A stretch of DNA of 64,000 bases from Flavobacteriales bacterium (GTDB lineage: Bacteria; Bacteroidota; Bacteroidia; UBA10329): contig JAIPBM010000003.1 of assembly GCA_021739695.1 (NCBI GenBank), positions 124,001 through 188,000 of the forward strand. Direction: 5' to 3'. Both the position numbers and the translations under genes were made by a program. How positions within the stretch are numbered: the first letter of the stretch is position 1; each line of letters opens with the position of its first letter. Below the pieces are notes generated by a model, which was not told where the DNA came from, made no database searches, and worked only from the letters and a program-made list of their open reading frames with translations. Of the stretch, positions 17,770 to 27,552 are shown in pieces.

Positions 17770-18570
17770 ATGGACAATCAACTTAGCGGAAACCTATTTA
17801 AAATGCCAGCAACGTTTGGCAATCCAATAACTTACAGACTTCACCTTGGCGAAGATGAGCTTGTTCTGAATGACCTTTTAGGGAAGAAACTGTCGATTGA
17901 GTTTGGAGGTCGAATCAATTGCGTTGCCTGCGGAAGAGCAACGAAAAAGGCGTTCGGTCAAGGATTCTGCTACCCTTGCTTTTCAACTGCGCCTGAAAAT
18001 GCTGAATGTATTTTGCGACCAGAACTTTGCGAAGGTCATTTAGGAAAAGGCCGTGACCCCGAATGGGAATTACAGCACCACGTTCAACCGCATTACGTTT
18101 ATCTGGCGTTGAGCAGTGGATTGAAAGTGGGCATTACGCGAGAAACCCAAATTCCAACCCGTTGGATTGATCAAGGAGCTTCATCGGCCATCATTCTTGC
18201 CAAGGTTCCACATCGAAGATTATCCGGAGAGATTGAGGTTGCTTTGAAAGCGTTTTACAGCGACAAAACGAACTGGCAACGCATGCTTAAGAACGAACTC
18301 CTGGATGCTGACCTCACCCAATGTAAACGAGAAGCCAAAGCGCATCTTCCCGCTGAATTGAAGCAATACGTTTTGGATGATGACGAAATCTGGGATTTGG
18401 AATTCCCATCGTTAGATACGCCTTCGAAGGTCAAAAGCATCCGCTTAGAGAAACAACCCATTTTAGAAGGCGTCCTTACGGGAATAAAAGGGCAATACCT
18501 GATATTGGACAATATCAATGTCATCAACATCCGTAATCACGCTGGCTACTTCGTCCGTTTCTGTTTCTAA
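17770..18570 (+). CDS. DUF2797 domain protein
   Basis: A 266-residue protein. The start at ATG 17770 (MDNQLSGNLFKM) follows the family pattern, while the much longer frame from 17581 would overlap the J-domain gene. It contains a zinc-ribbon-like pair CVACG and CYPC, then HYVYLALSSGLKVGITR, which resembles the GIY-YIG nuclease core, and a following arginine in RWIDQGA. The function of DUF2797 is not established; the fold suggests a nuclease-like or nucleic-acid-binding protein. A TTTG lies four bases before the ATG, suggesting a very short or absent leader. Confidence 0.75.
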   Translation: MDNQLSGNLFKMPATFGNPITYRLHLGEDELVLNDLLGKKLSIEFGGRINCVACGRATKKAFGQGFCYPCFSTAPENAECILRPELCEGHLGKGRDPEWELQHHVQPHYVYLALSSGLKVGITRETQIPTRWIDQGASSAIILAKVPHRRLSGEIEVALKAFYSDKTNWQRMLKNELLDADLTQCKREAKAHLPAELKQYVLDDDEIWDLEFPSLDTPSKVKSIRLEKQPILEGVLTGIKGQYLILDNINVINIRNHAGYFVRFCF

Positions 18571-18685
18571 AACTTCGTTTGTCGAAAGCTTGAATAACTT
18601 GATCTATTGATTTCCGTGTTTCGTCTTCCTTTTTACTATTTTGCGCCACTTATTCCAAAGTTGTACATGTTCTGAATTCGAATTC

Positions 18686-21600
18686 ATGAAAAGACTTTTA
18701 CCTCTACTCTCCATAGCAGCAATTCTAGTATTTACTGGAGAAACTACCGCTCAAACGGCCACTTGCCAAAATTTAACTGTTCAGCTTGACGGAACGGGGA
18801 ATTACAGTTTTGCTATTGGAAGTACCGCTCCGCAAGTTGACGCACAGCAACTTATTCCTGCTGGCATTCAAACTTCGGGTGGATTCGTTTATCAATCATT
18901 CACACCAACGGTTGACGGGGTTCTTCATAGCGTCAGTTTGTCTTTTTCAGCCATTCCTTCTAGTGATATTGACATAATAATACGTCAAGGTCAGGGTTTT
19001 GGTGGCTCTGCTATTGGAGCAGCACAGACCGTTACAGTTGGTGCTACGGGATTGGTGGAATATGAGCTTAACAGTATGATTGAAGTATTGGCTGGAAATG
19101 AATACACTATTGATATTCAACCACTGGTTTCTCCTGTTAGTCTTCAAAAAAACGATGGAGATCCTTATGCTGGTGGAAGAAACAGCGTTAACGCAAGCTC
19201 CGACTTCATCTTTAGCACGAAAATTCTTCGAAGACCTGACATTGACAATGGTTCTACAGCTATGGCTGGTTTAGCTTCATTCGGAGTAGACATCTCTTCG
19301 TTTAACTGCTCTAATATTGGCGCAAACACGGTTACGCTAACGGTAACTGACAACACTAGTTCTAGTACAACATGTACTTCTACAGTTACGGTAGAAGATG
19401 TTGATCTTCCTACAGCAGTTTGTAAAGACATTTCGGTAAACCTTGATGCAAACGGAGATGCAACAATTGTCGCAACCGACATTGACAATGGTAGTTCAGA
19501 TAATTGCTCCATTACTTATTCCGCAGACGTAACCGCATTCAACTGTGGAGATATTGGTACAAATACAGTAACGTTGACGGTTACAGATCCTGCCAGCAAC
19601 TCAGATCAATGTACATCAACCGTTACCGTAAGTGACGTAACTGATCCAACAGCAAGTTGCCAAAATTTCACGCTTGTTCTAGATGGTTCAGGAAGCGGAA
19701 CCCTTCTGGTCAGCAATATCAACAATGGTTCCTCTGATAACTGTGCAATTGCCACAACATCTCTTGACCAGACTTCTTTCAACTGTGGCGATCTAGGAAC
19801 AAATACGGTAACACTGACTGTAACAGATGTTAATGGCTTGGTTTCTTCCTGCACTGCAACTGTTACTGTTGCAGACAACCAAACGCCATCCATCACTTGT
19901 CCATCCGACATAGTCGAATGTGCTGCAGATGCTAGTGGCATGTTGGTGAGCTACTCAGCTGCTATTGGTTCAGATAACTGCGGTTTTACCATCACACAGA
20001 CAGACGGATCTGGACTCACATCTGGAAACACATTTCCGATTGGATCAACCACTCAGGAATGGACGATCACAGATGCTGCTTTGAATGTTTCATCTTGCTC
20101 ATTCACAGTTTCTGTAAACGCAACTCCAGTTGCTGATTACTCATTTTCGCCAGCATGTCTTAGTGAATCAATTTTCTTCACGGACGAATCTACAATTGAT
20201 CCATCTACCAGTATCATTAGTTGGACTTGGAATATGGACGATGGTAGCGGGCCAATTACACTTGTTGACCCAACGCATGTTTTTGCCGCGCTTGGATCGT
20301 ATGACGTAAGCTTACTTGTAGAAACACCTGAAGGTTGTTCCGATGTTGTTACCCAAACAGTAGATGTAACGCCAGTTCCAGTTGCAGGCTTCACCTTCGT
20401 TGAAGGTTGCGAAGGAAATGCAACTGTCTTTACCAACACATCAACCATTGCCAGTGGAACACTAACTTATGCTTGGGATTTTGGAGATACCAATACTTCA
20501 ACAGATGCTTCTCCTAGCAATGTTTACGCCTTGGATGGAACTTACACGGTTACGCTCACAGTAACAAGCAATAATGGCTGCAAGGACGAGATTTCTCATT
20601 CAGTAACAGTCGATAATTCTCCAACAGCACTTTTCACCGCTTCTACAGAATGTGAAGGTTTTGCTACCGAATTCACGAATCTAAGTACAGGAGATGGCGT
20701 GCTTTCTCATTCTTGGGATTTTGGTGATGGAAACAATTCATTTGACCCAAGCCCGACACACACTTATGCATCAGCGGGAAATTACACGGTGGTTTTGAGC
20801 GTTACAAATAGTAATGGATGTGTTAATACTCACACCGTAAACGTGTTGGTAAATGCGCTTCCAACTGTCGACTTCACTTTCAGCAATGTTTGCGAAGGAA
20901 GCACAGCCTCATTTGTGAATGCATCTTCTTCCGGAACCTACACTTGGGATCTTGGCGATGGTTCAAGTTCCAGTTTAACCAATGTCAATCACGATTATAC
21001 CACCTTTGGTTTTTATGACGTTACGTTGACAGTTACCGATGCCAATTTCTGTATCAATACTGGTACGCAGCAAATTGAGATCTATGATCTTCCTGATTTC
21101 ACACTTACTCCAACCGATGTATTGTGCTTCGGAGAATCGACTGGAGCTATCAACACAACTCCAGTAGGAAGTCCAGCATTTCCTTGGACCTTGAGCCTGA
21201 ATGGTGCCACACCAGTTTCCAACGGAAACTTCTCTAACCTTCCTGCTGGTAGTTACGATGTGACCGCTTATGATGTAAACGGATGCGAATTCACAGCGTC
21301 AACTGTTGTTTCTCAACCAAATGAAGCGCTTGGAATCAACGTAATCAGCTTCGATGACATTCTTTGCAACGGAGATAATTCTGGAGCAATTTCGGTTACT
21401 GGAACTGGCGGAACAGGGCCTTACAGCTACAGTTTAGATTCAGGCTCTCCACAAGTAAACGGAACATTCTCAGGCTTAGTAGCAGGAGTTCACGCAGTAC
21501 AGATTACAGACAACAATCTTTGTGTTTTCGATACGGTAATCATACTTTCAGAACCTGCGGTATTGGTTCTTGGATCTGTGAATGCAGAAGACCTCCTTTG

Positions 21601-23476
21601 TAACGGAGACAACTCAGGACTTGTTGAAGTTGCAGCAACAGGTGGTGTGACGCCTTACATGTACAGTATAGATGGTGGTAGCTTCGCTAACCCGAGTACA
21701 TTTAATGGCCTTGCTGCTGGGCTACACATCTTAGGCGTTTTGGATGCCAATGGTTGTACAGATACGGTGCACGTAACGCTTTCGGAGCCAGGCATTCTTC
21801 AACTTTCGATATTGGCAAGTGCTGATGCAAATTGCTTTGGAGAATCAAGCGGAAGTATTGAGACACAAGCAGCATCTGGCACAGCTCCTTATCAATACAG
21901 TTTGGATGGCGTTAGCTTCGTTGGAGGCGGAACATTTGAAGGACTTTCTGCTGGAACGTACACCATCACGGTCAGAGACGCGAATGGCTGTTTAGACAAC
22001 GTGACTGAAACCATTTTCGAGCCTTCAGTACTAACTATCGAAACAAACTCTGCGCCTGTTTCTTGCTTTGGAGATGACAGCGGAATGATTGAGATCATTG
22101 CTACAGGAGGAACTCCGAATTATCAATATTCATCGAACGGAGGTGGTCTTTTTGTTCAGAATGGGGGGCAATTTACTGATGTAGTTGCTGGAACTTATCT
22201 TGCAGTGGTTCTTGATGCAAACGGCTGTTCAGCATCTGAAGGAGTAATTGTTTCGCAGCCAACATCCGTTTTTGTGATAAGTGCAAACGTGACGAATGCT
22301 GCTTGTCTTAATGAAGCTTCAGGTTCTGTTCAATTGATCGGTGCTGGTGGAACGCCTACTTACACCTACTCGAACGATAACACCACTTTCGGAACATCAA
22401 CTGTTTTTGAAGGCTTTGCAGCAGGTGCTTACACGCTTTACGCCAAGGACCTTAACGGTTGTGTTGACAGCGTGAATGTGACCATCAGTCAGCCATCAAC
22501 TGCTGTCTCCATCAACAATACAATTCTAAACAATCCAGCATGTCCTAATTCGCAAACAGGAACTGTAACCGTTCAGGCTGGAGGCGGAACTCCACCGTAC
22601 ATGTATTCTTCCAATGGCGGAGGAACGTACCAGAACGGTCAATTCCTATTTGGAGTTGGTGGCGGAAATCATTTGATCTTTGTAATGGATGACAATGGAT
22701 GTACGGATTCTGATACTGTTACGTTGGTCAGTCCTCCACTTTTAGATTTTATCATCGATACGGTGATCGGTGTTCCATGCGAGAATAATTTCAGTGGCGA
22801 AATTCACGTAACTGCAGTTGGCGGAACCCCATCGTACAACTACACGCTTAACGGTGGCAGTCTTCAATCCAATGGTGATTACGTTAACCTTACAAGCGGC
22901 AACTATGTCGTAGCCATTACGGATGTTAACAGCTGTGTTCATTCTGAGAGCTTCACAATTGTGGCCGATCAGTTGCTTCCAGAGGCAGACTTCAGTTGGT
23001 CAGTGAGTGGAACTGCAGTGCTGTTCAGCAACAATTCAGATTTTGGAGATACCTACTTGTGGTCGTTTGGTGATGATTCTACCAGTACTGAAGAATCTCC
23101 AGTGCACGTATATGCAGAAGATGGTGATTACAACGTGAGCTTGACCGTCTCTAATGCCTGTGGTTCTGCGGTTGTAAGCTATAACGTGTCTACCACTGCT
23201 CTTGGCATTTCAGATTCAGAGCAAATCGCATTTGGAATTTATCCTAACCCGGCTTCTACCCTATTGTTCTTACAGTCATCGAGCACAATGAATGAAAAAC
23301 TGAGCTTAGAGGTTATTTCCATTTCAGGTCAATTGATCAATTCTCTTCAGATTTCAGGCATCGATGCCAACGAAGCAATGAGCGTAGACGTCAGTAGCCT
23401 GTCTAACGGGATGTATTACCTACGAATTGTTGGGCAAGATCAGTCCAGCGTATTGAGATTTGACATTATCAAATAA
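18686..23476 (+). CDS. giant SprB-repeat/PKD surface protein, T9SS type A cargo
   Basis: A 1,596-residue exported protein. The ATG at 18686 gives signal peptide MKRLLPLLSIAAILVFTG. In order: a beta region (about 20-200); three repeats of about 90 residues with SSDNC and GTNTVTLTVTD; a HYR domain (about 405-485); four PKD domains (about 485-830; WDFGDGNNSFDPSPTHTY type); eight SprB repeats of about 70 residues (about 840-1420; each starts like LCNGDNSGAI and ends in an SQP or SEP motif); a last PKD (about 1425-1505); and a type A sorting domain (IYPNPASTLLFLQ, SNGMYYLRI). It is probably an adhesin or motility filament related to SprB, carried by T9SS. It is followed within 13 bases by a type B cargo gene and then a PorP/SprF gene. 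Confidence 0.9.
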   Translation: MKRLLPLLSIAAILVFTGETTAQTATCQNLTVQLDGTGNYSFAIGSTAPQVDAQQLIPAGIQTSGGFVYQSFTPTVDGVLHSVSLSFSAIPSSDIDIIIRQGQGFGGSAIGAAQTVTVGATGLVEYELNSMIEVLAGNEYTIDIQPLVSPVSLQKNDGDPYAGGRNSVNASSDFIFSTKILRRPDIDNGSTAMAGLASFGVDISSFNCSNIGANTVTLTVTDNTSSSTTCTSTVTVEDVDLPTAVCKDISVNLDANGDATIVATDIDNGSSDNCSITYSADVTAFNCGDIGTNTVTLTVTDPASNSDQCTSTVTVSDVTDPTASCQNFTLVLDGSGSGTLLVSNINNGSSDNCAIATTSLDQTSFNCGDLGTNTVTLTVTDVNGLVSSCTATVTVADNQTPSITCPSDIVECAADASGMLVSYSAAIGSDNCGFTITQTDGSGLTSGNTFPIGSTTQEWTITDAALNVSSCSFTVSVNATPVADYSFSPACLSESIFFTDESTIDPSTSIISWTWNMDDGSGPITLVDPTHVFAALGSYDVSLLVETPEGCSDVVTQTVDVTPVPVAGFTFVEGCEGNATVFTNTSTIASGTLTYAWDFGDTNTSTDASPSNVYALDGTYTVTLTVTSNNGCKDEISHSVTVDNSPTALFTASTECEGFATEFTNLSTGDGVLSHSWDFGDGNNSFDPSPTHTYASAGNYTVVLSVTNSNGCVNTHTVNVLVNALPTVDFTFSNVCEGSTASFVNASSSGTYTWDLGDGSSSSLTNVNHDYTTFGFYDVTLTVTDANFCINTGTQQIEIYDLPDFTLTPTDVLCFGESTGAINTTPVGSPAFPWTLSLNGATPVSNGNFSNLPAGSYDVTAYDVNGCEFTASTVVSQPNEALGINVISFDDILCNGDNSGAISVTGTGGTGPYSYSLDSGSPQVNGTFSGLVAGVHAVQITDNNLCVFDTVIILSEPAVLVLGSVNAEDLLCNGDNSGLVEVAATGGVTPYMYSIDGGSFANPSTFNGLAAGLHILGVLDANGCTDTVHVTLSEPGILQLSILASADANCFGESSGSIETQAASGTAPYQYSLDGVSFVGGGTFEGLSAGTYTITVRDANGCLDNVTETIFEPSVLTIETNSAPVSCFGDDSGMIEIIATGGTPNYQYSSNGGGLFVQNGGQFTDVVAGTYLAVVLDANGCSASEGVIVSQPTSVFVISANVTNAACLNEASGSVQLIGAGGTPTYTYSNDNTTFGTSTVFEGFAAGAYTLYAKDLNGCVDSVNVTISQPSTAVSINNTILNNPACPNSQTGTVTVQAGGGTPPYMYSSNGGGTYQNGQFLFGVGGGNHLIFVMDDNGCTDSDTVTLVSPPLLDFIIDTVIGVPCENNFSGEIHVTAVGGTPSYNYTLNGGSLQSNGDYVNLTSGNYVVAITDVNSCVHSESFTIVADQLLPEADFSWSVSGTAVLFSNNSDFGDTYLWSFGDDSTSTEESPVHVYAEDGDYNVSLTVSNACGSAVVSYNVSTTALGISDSEQIAFGIYPNPASTLLFLQSSSTMNEKLSLEVISISGQLINSLQISGIDANEAMSVDVSSLSNGMYYLRIVGQDQSSVLRFDIIK

Positions 23477-23489
23477 GAAATAATCAAGG

Positions 23490-25523
23490 ATGAAAAAGAT
23501 GAGAATCCTATTTTCCATACTTACCCTATTGGCATTTAATGCCAATGCAACCATCGTGTCGGTTGATTACACCACCACTACTGTGTGCGAAGGATCACAA
23601 ACCACCTTTGCCAATGCTTCTGTGGTTTCAGGAGGTGCACAGATCACCAATTGGAATTGGGATTTGGATGCTGATGGGCAGTTTGATGACGCTACTGGAC
23701 CTAGCATCAATTTTCAGTTCAACACACCAGGTGTTTACAACGTAGGACTTCAGATCGTTACTGATATGGATGCTCCCGCAGCGGTATACAAGTTGATTAC
23801 AGTAAATCCAGTTCCAACAGCTAATTTTTCTGGGCCAGATGTCTGCGAAGGTTCTGCTACCGTTCTTCAAGATCAATCAACAATTGCTTCTGGATCTGTT
23901 GTCAGCTGGGAATGGGACCTGAATAATGATGGACTATACGATGATGCTACTGGAACACTGGTTTCACACAACTTCGGCTCTGCTGGAAGCTATGTTGTTG
24001 GTCTGTTGGTCACATCAAATACCGGATGTCAATCAACCACTTCAGCCAACGTTACTGTTGACCCAATGCCAACGGTCGGATTCTCTGTTTCAGATGTTTG
24101 TTTAGGAGACTTGACTCAACTTTCAGGAATTAGCACAGTGAGCTCAGGACAGATTTCCAGCTATGCTTGGGAACTGAATGGAAACGGTTTTTATGATGAT
24201 GCCACTGGGCAGAACATTTCCAACCAATTCATTACAGATGGAAACTACCAGATCGGACTTCAGGTAACATCAGACCAAGGTTGCGTGAACGATACATTCC
24301 AGTTGGTAACGATTGCTCCATTTCCCTACGTGAATTTCAGTTTCGACAATGCTTGTCAAAACACTGCTGTTCAGTTCACCAACCTTACTGGAAATGTGGT
24401 AGGCACGATTTCTTACAATTGGACATTTGGACTTGAAGGAAACTCTGTGCTTGAATCTCCTTCGTTCTCTTTTTCTGGAGCAGGTCCAGCGCAGGTTCAA
24501 CTTATTGGTCTTACATCGTATGGTTGCGCAGATACGCTTGTACAGACCGTTACAGTTCATCCTACTCCAAGAGCCGATTTTTCTGCCACAGAGGTTTGCT
24601 TTGGCAATCCTACCAACTTCACCAATCTTACTGATCCTAAAGGGTCAACGATTGAAAGTTATTTCTGGGACTATTCGGATGGAAACACCGGTGCTGGACC
24701 AAATCCTTTCCACCAGTTTAACACCGCAGATAGCTTCAATGTAAGTTTGGTTGCTTACACTACAGATGGCTGTAGAGATACAATTGAGCATTACGTGCAC
24801 GTTTGGGCACTTCCTACTCCTGAAATAACAGCCGATGGTCCAGTTTTCTTTTGCGAAGGCGAGAACGTTACACTTACAGTAAATCCTATAGGAACACCAA
24901 CGCTTTGGAGCACAGGTGTAATCACCCAATCCATTACCGTAGATACAACAGGCGATTACAGTGTATTGATAACAGATGAGCATGGGTGTGTCGGCACTGG
25001 CTCCATCTTGGTTTACTCTTGGCTTTTGCCTGAGTTGACAATCAGTAATGATACAACGGTCAGTTTAGGAGAAGAAGTTCCGTTATGGGTTGCAGGAGCG
25101 AACTTCTATAATTGGAACCCCGAAACTTACTTGGATGATGCAACGAGCGCTACACCTATCAGTTCTCCGAAAGAAACCATCACTTACTCGGTTTTAGGAA
25201 CAGATCTGAACGGATGTCAATCAACCATTGATGTCAATATCAAAGTTGACGTTGACTACAACCTGAAACCAGTGAACCTCTTTACTCCGAACGGAGATGG
25301 TGCAAACGAACGATTCTACATTGGAAACATCGAATGCTATTCTGATTGTGTTGTAAAGGTTTACAACCGATGGGGATTGGAAGTGTACTCTTCTAACGCA
25401 TACCAAAACGACTGGAAAGGAACGTTCAATAACGATCCACTTCCTGACGGAACCTATTATTATGTTATTGAATGTGATGGCAAGGAAGACCGCTTTGACG
25501 GTGCCGTGACCATCTTACATTAA
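23490..25523 (+). CDS. PKD-repeat protein with T9SS type B (gliding-associated) C-terminal domain
   Basis: A 677-residue exported protein with signal peptide MKKMRILFSILTLLAFNANA and five PKD-like domains of about 85 residues (for example WNWDLDADGQFDDATG and WEWDLNNDGLYDDATG). An Ig-like region follows (about 450-580), and the last 85 residues form the CHU_C/type B sorting domain (VNLFTPNGDGANERFYI, VYNRWGLEVY, DGTYYYVIEC). Type B domains are known to need a cognate SprF-like protein for secretion, and such a gene follows 32 bases downstream. The internal PKD units are close to one another, which suggests recent duplication. Confidence 0.92.
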   Translation: MKKMRILFSILTLLAFNANATIVSVDYTTTTVCEGSQTTFANASVVSGGAQITNWNWDLDADGQFDDATGPSINFQFNTPGVYNVGLQIVTDMDAPAAVYKLITVNPVPTANFSGPDVCEGSATVLQDQSTIASGSVVSWEWDLNNDGLYDDATGTLVSHNFGSAGSYVVGLLVTSNTGCQSTTSANVTVDPMPTVGFSVSDVCLGDLTQLSGISTVSSGQISSYAWELNGNGFYDDATGQNISNQFITDGNYQIGLQVTSDQGCVNDTFQLVTIAPFPYVNFSFDNACQNTAVQFTNLTGNVVGTISYNWTFGLEGNSVLESPSFSFSGAGPAQVQLIGLTSYGCADTLVQTVTVHPTPRADFSATEVCFGNPTNFTNLTDPKGSTIESYFWDYSDGNTGAGPNPFHQFNTADSFNVSLVAYTTDGCRDTIEHYVHVWALPTPEITADGPVFFCEGENVTLTVNPIGTPTLWSTGVITQSITVDTTGDYSVLITDEHGCVGTGSILVYSWLLPELTISNDTTVSLGEEVPLWVAGANFYNWNPETYLDDATSATPISSPKETITYSVLGTDLNGCQSTIDVNIKVDVDYNLKPVNLFTPNGDGANERFYIGNIECYSDCVVKVYNRWGLEVYSSNAYQNDWKGTFNNDPLPDGTYYYVIECDGKEDRFDGAVTILH

Positions 25524-25555
25524 TTAATCTTTTGACCACACGAAATCCTACTCGA

Positions 25556-27040
25556 ATGAGAAAGATATACGTTTCACTTTTCATCCTTGGGCTTATCGCT
25601 CAAAGCTGGTCTGCAATCGCGCAGCAAACACCAATGTCGAGCCTCTACAAGGAAAACCGATTTCTGATAAATCCGGCCAACGCTGGATACAGTGATGGGC
25701 TTGTTGGTTTTGTTAACTACCGAAATCAATGGACAAACGTGCAGGGTTCGCCTACTACCGCGTTGGTGAGTTTACACACTCCGCTTGGAAAGAACACCAA
25801 TATTGGAGGAAACCTGATTTACGATAAGACCAATTTTGTGTCCACGATCAATGCCATGCTTGCTTATGCGCATGACATCAAACTGGCGACCGATCATGAA
25901 CTGAGTTTAGGCGTAGGTTTCGGTATCAATCACACGCAGCTTAACCTGACTGATGCAATTGTGGAAGACCCAACAGATGCGATTTTGGCCAATGGAAATG
26001 TGGGAAGCACCACGTTCGACATGAATGCTGGATTGAAGTATAGCTGGAGAAATCGTCTTGAAATTGGTGCTTCTGCCCCACACGTTTTAGAAACTGTGGC
26101 TGAGATCAGAGCCAAGGACAATTCATACAGCTACGACCTAAGTCGTCACTTTAAGTTCTATGCGGGTTATGATTTCTGGATAAAGAAAGATTGGTTAATC
26201 GCTCCTTCAGCCTTAGTGCGTTGGTTGCCTTACAAGACAAATCTGTCTTACGATGCCACAGTGAAATTCGGCTACAAGCAAATTGTTTGGACCTCATTCA
26301 CTTGGAGAGCGGAAACTGGACCAGTAGCTGCGATTGGCGTTAAAATAGCTGACAAATTCATGCTTGCGTATGCGTACGATTTCACGCTCAATGGAATAGA
26401 CGGTAAACCAGGAGCTCCATGGTCAAACGAGATCATGCTTGGATTCAGTCTTGATGGTTTCAAGAAGAAAATCAAGAAACTGGAAGACGATATGGCCGGA
26501 ATGCAACAGGATAACGAATTGCTCAATTCTAAAATGGATTCGTTGGAAGGTGTGCTGGGTTCTAAAATGGATTCATTGGAAATTGAAGTGGATGGCGTTA
26601 AAAAACGTGTGGATCAACATGATGATGATCTAGAAAGATTGAAGCGTGAGATTGACGGACTGAACAAAGAGATTGAAGATGTAAACAGCCGAATGATCGA
26701 CACTAACAAGTTGAAAGGCATGCTTCAACAGATCACTCCTTACCGACAAGAAGACGGTTCTGTGGGAATGAAAAAGGCTGAACTTGAAAGCGGTTATTAT
26801 GTGGTCATCGAATCGTTCAGAAAAGTGGAGAACGCATGGAAAGCAATCGACATTTGGAAGTCGAAAGGTCGAGACGCCATCATTGTTTACAATGAAGAAA
26901 GAAAGTGGTTCTATGTTTATTCAACGAAGTTTGACAGCCTTAAACCTGCTGTGAAAGAGATGAAGAAAACACGTAAACAGGATGTGCCGGATGCGTGGGT
27001 TCACAAATACAGAATTGACGCGAAAGACCTAGAAAAGTAG
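25556..27040 (+). CDS. PorP/SprF-family T9SS outer-membrane protein with coiled-coil and SPOR-like tail
   Basis: A 494-residue protein. ATG 25556 gives signal peptide MRKIYVSLFILGLIAQSW. Residues about 25-310 are a PorP/SprF beta-barrel with the typical start TPMSSLYKENRFLINPANAG and the motif YRNQWTNVQGSPTT. The family usually ends near there. Here about 90 residues of coiled coil follow (KKKIKKLEDDMAGM, with SKMDSLE repeated and DDLERLKREIDGLNKEIE), then a SPOR-like domain (GYYVVIESFRKVENAWKA to WFYVYSTKFDSLKPA). The added part would sit in the periplasm and could grip peptidoglycan. Context: it closes an operon with type A and type B cargo genes, so it probably serves the type B cargo. Confidence 0.9.
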   Translation: MRKIYVSLFILGLIAQSWSAIAQQTPMSSLYKENRFLINPANAGYSDGLVGFVNYRNQWTNVQGSPTTALVSLHTPLGKNTNIGGNLIYDKTNFVSTINAMLAYAHDIKLATDHELSLGVGFGINHTQLNLTDAIVEDPTDAILANGNVGSTTFDMNAGLKYSWRNRLEIGASAPHVLETVAEIRAKDNSYSYDLSRHFKFYAGYDFWIKKDWLIAPSALVRWLPYKTNLSYDATVKFGYKQIVWTSFTWRAETGPVAAIGVKIADKFMLAYAYDFTLNGIDGKPGAPWSNEIMLGFSLDGFKKKIKKLEDDMAGMQQDNELLNSKMDSLEGVLGSKMDSLEIEVDGVKKRVDQHDDDLERLKREIDGLNKEIEDVNSRMIDTNKLKGMLQQITPYRQEDGSVGMKKAELESGYYVVIESFRKVENAWKAIDIWKSKGRDAIIVYNEERKWFYVYSTKFDSLKPAVKEMKKTRKQDVPDAWVHKYRIDAKDLEK

Positions 27041-27072
27041 TCGGTGATTCTGACTTCTAATAAAGCAGCTCG

Positions 27073-27552
27073 ATGCTAAATCCTATTCAAAAGGCCAACC
27101 TGAGATTCAAACTGGTTGGCCTTTTTAAAATCAGATTGATCGGTTTTGTAAATGCAAAACTGGTTGAATACTCGGACGATAAAACTGTGGTCAGAATTCC
27201 GCTGAACCGGAAAACGCGTAATCATTTAGGCAGTGTCTATTTTGGGGCATTGGCAATTGGTGCCGATGTTACTGGTGCTTGGATTGCATTTGACTATTTA
27301 GCCAAGACAAAAAAGAACGTTTCAGTTGTTTTCAAAGATCTGAACGCGGAGTTCTTGAAGCGCGCAGATGGCGATGTTCATTTTACATGCCTTGATGGAA
27401 AAAAAGTACTGGCCGCATTCAATCAAACGATTGAAGACGGTGAAAGGAAAAACGTAGAAATTCAAGTTATTGCTACAGTTCCAGACAAGTATCAGGACGA
27501 AGCCGTAGCGAAATTCAATATGACTTTAAGCATGCGCTACAACGCGCGTTGA
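27073..27552 (+). CDS. DUF4442 hotdog-fold thioesterase-like protein
   Basis: A 159-residue cytoplasmic protein resembling the DUF4442/YiiD_C thioesterase group: NHLGSVYFGALAIGADVTG is the hotdog central helix region with the conserved N-x-x-G, followed by FKDLNAEFLKRADGDV. The likely substrate is an acyl thioester; none is known. The first 18 codons contain a perfect terminator-like hairpin (27089-27125), so the coding start and the presumed end of the upstream operon overlap. The stop abuts the stop of the convergent gene at 27553. Confidence 0.7.
   Translation: MLNPIQKANLRFKLVGLFKIRLIGFVNAKLVEYSDDKTVVRIPLNRKTRNHLGSVYFGALAIGADVTGAWIAFDYLAKTKKNVSVVFKDLNAEFLKRADGDVHFTCLDGKKVLAAFNQTIEDGERKNVEIQVIATVPDKYQDEAVAKFNMTLSMRYNAR
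27089..27125 (+). terminator. terminator-like hairpin inside the DUF4442 coding start
   Basis: A perfect 12-bp inverted repeat (arms 27089-27100 and 27114-27125) with core GGCCAACC, a 13-base loop and a T-rich 3' arm. It sits 49 bases past the PorP/SprF stop and within codons 6-18 of the next gene, so it could end the T9SS operon transcript or attenuate the DUF4442 gene. Confidence 0.6.
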
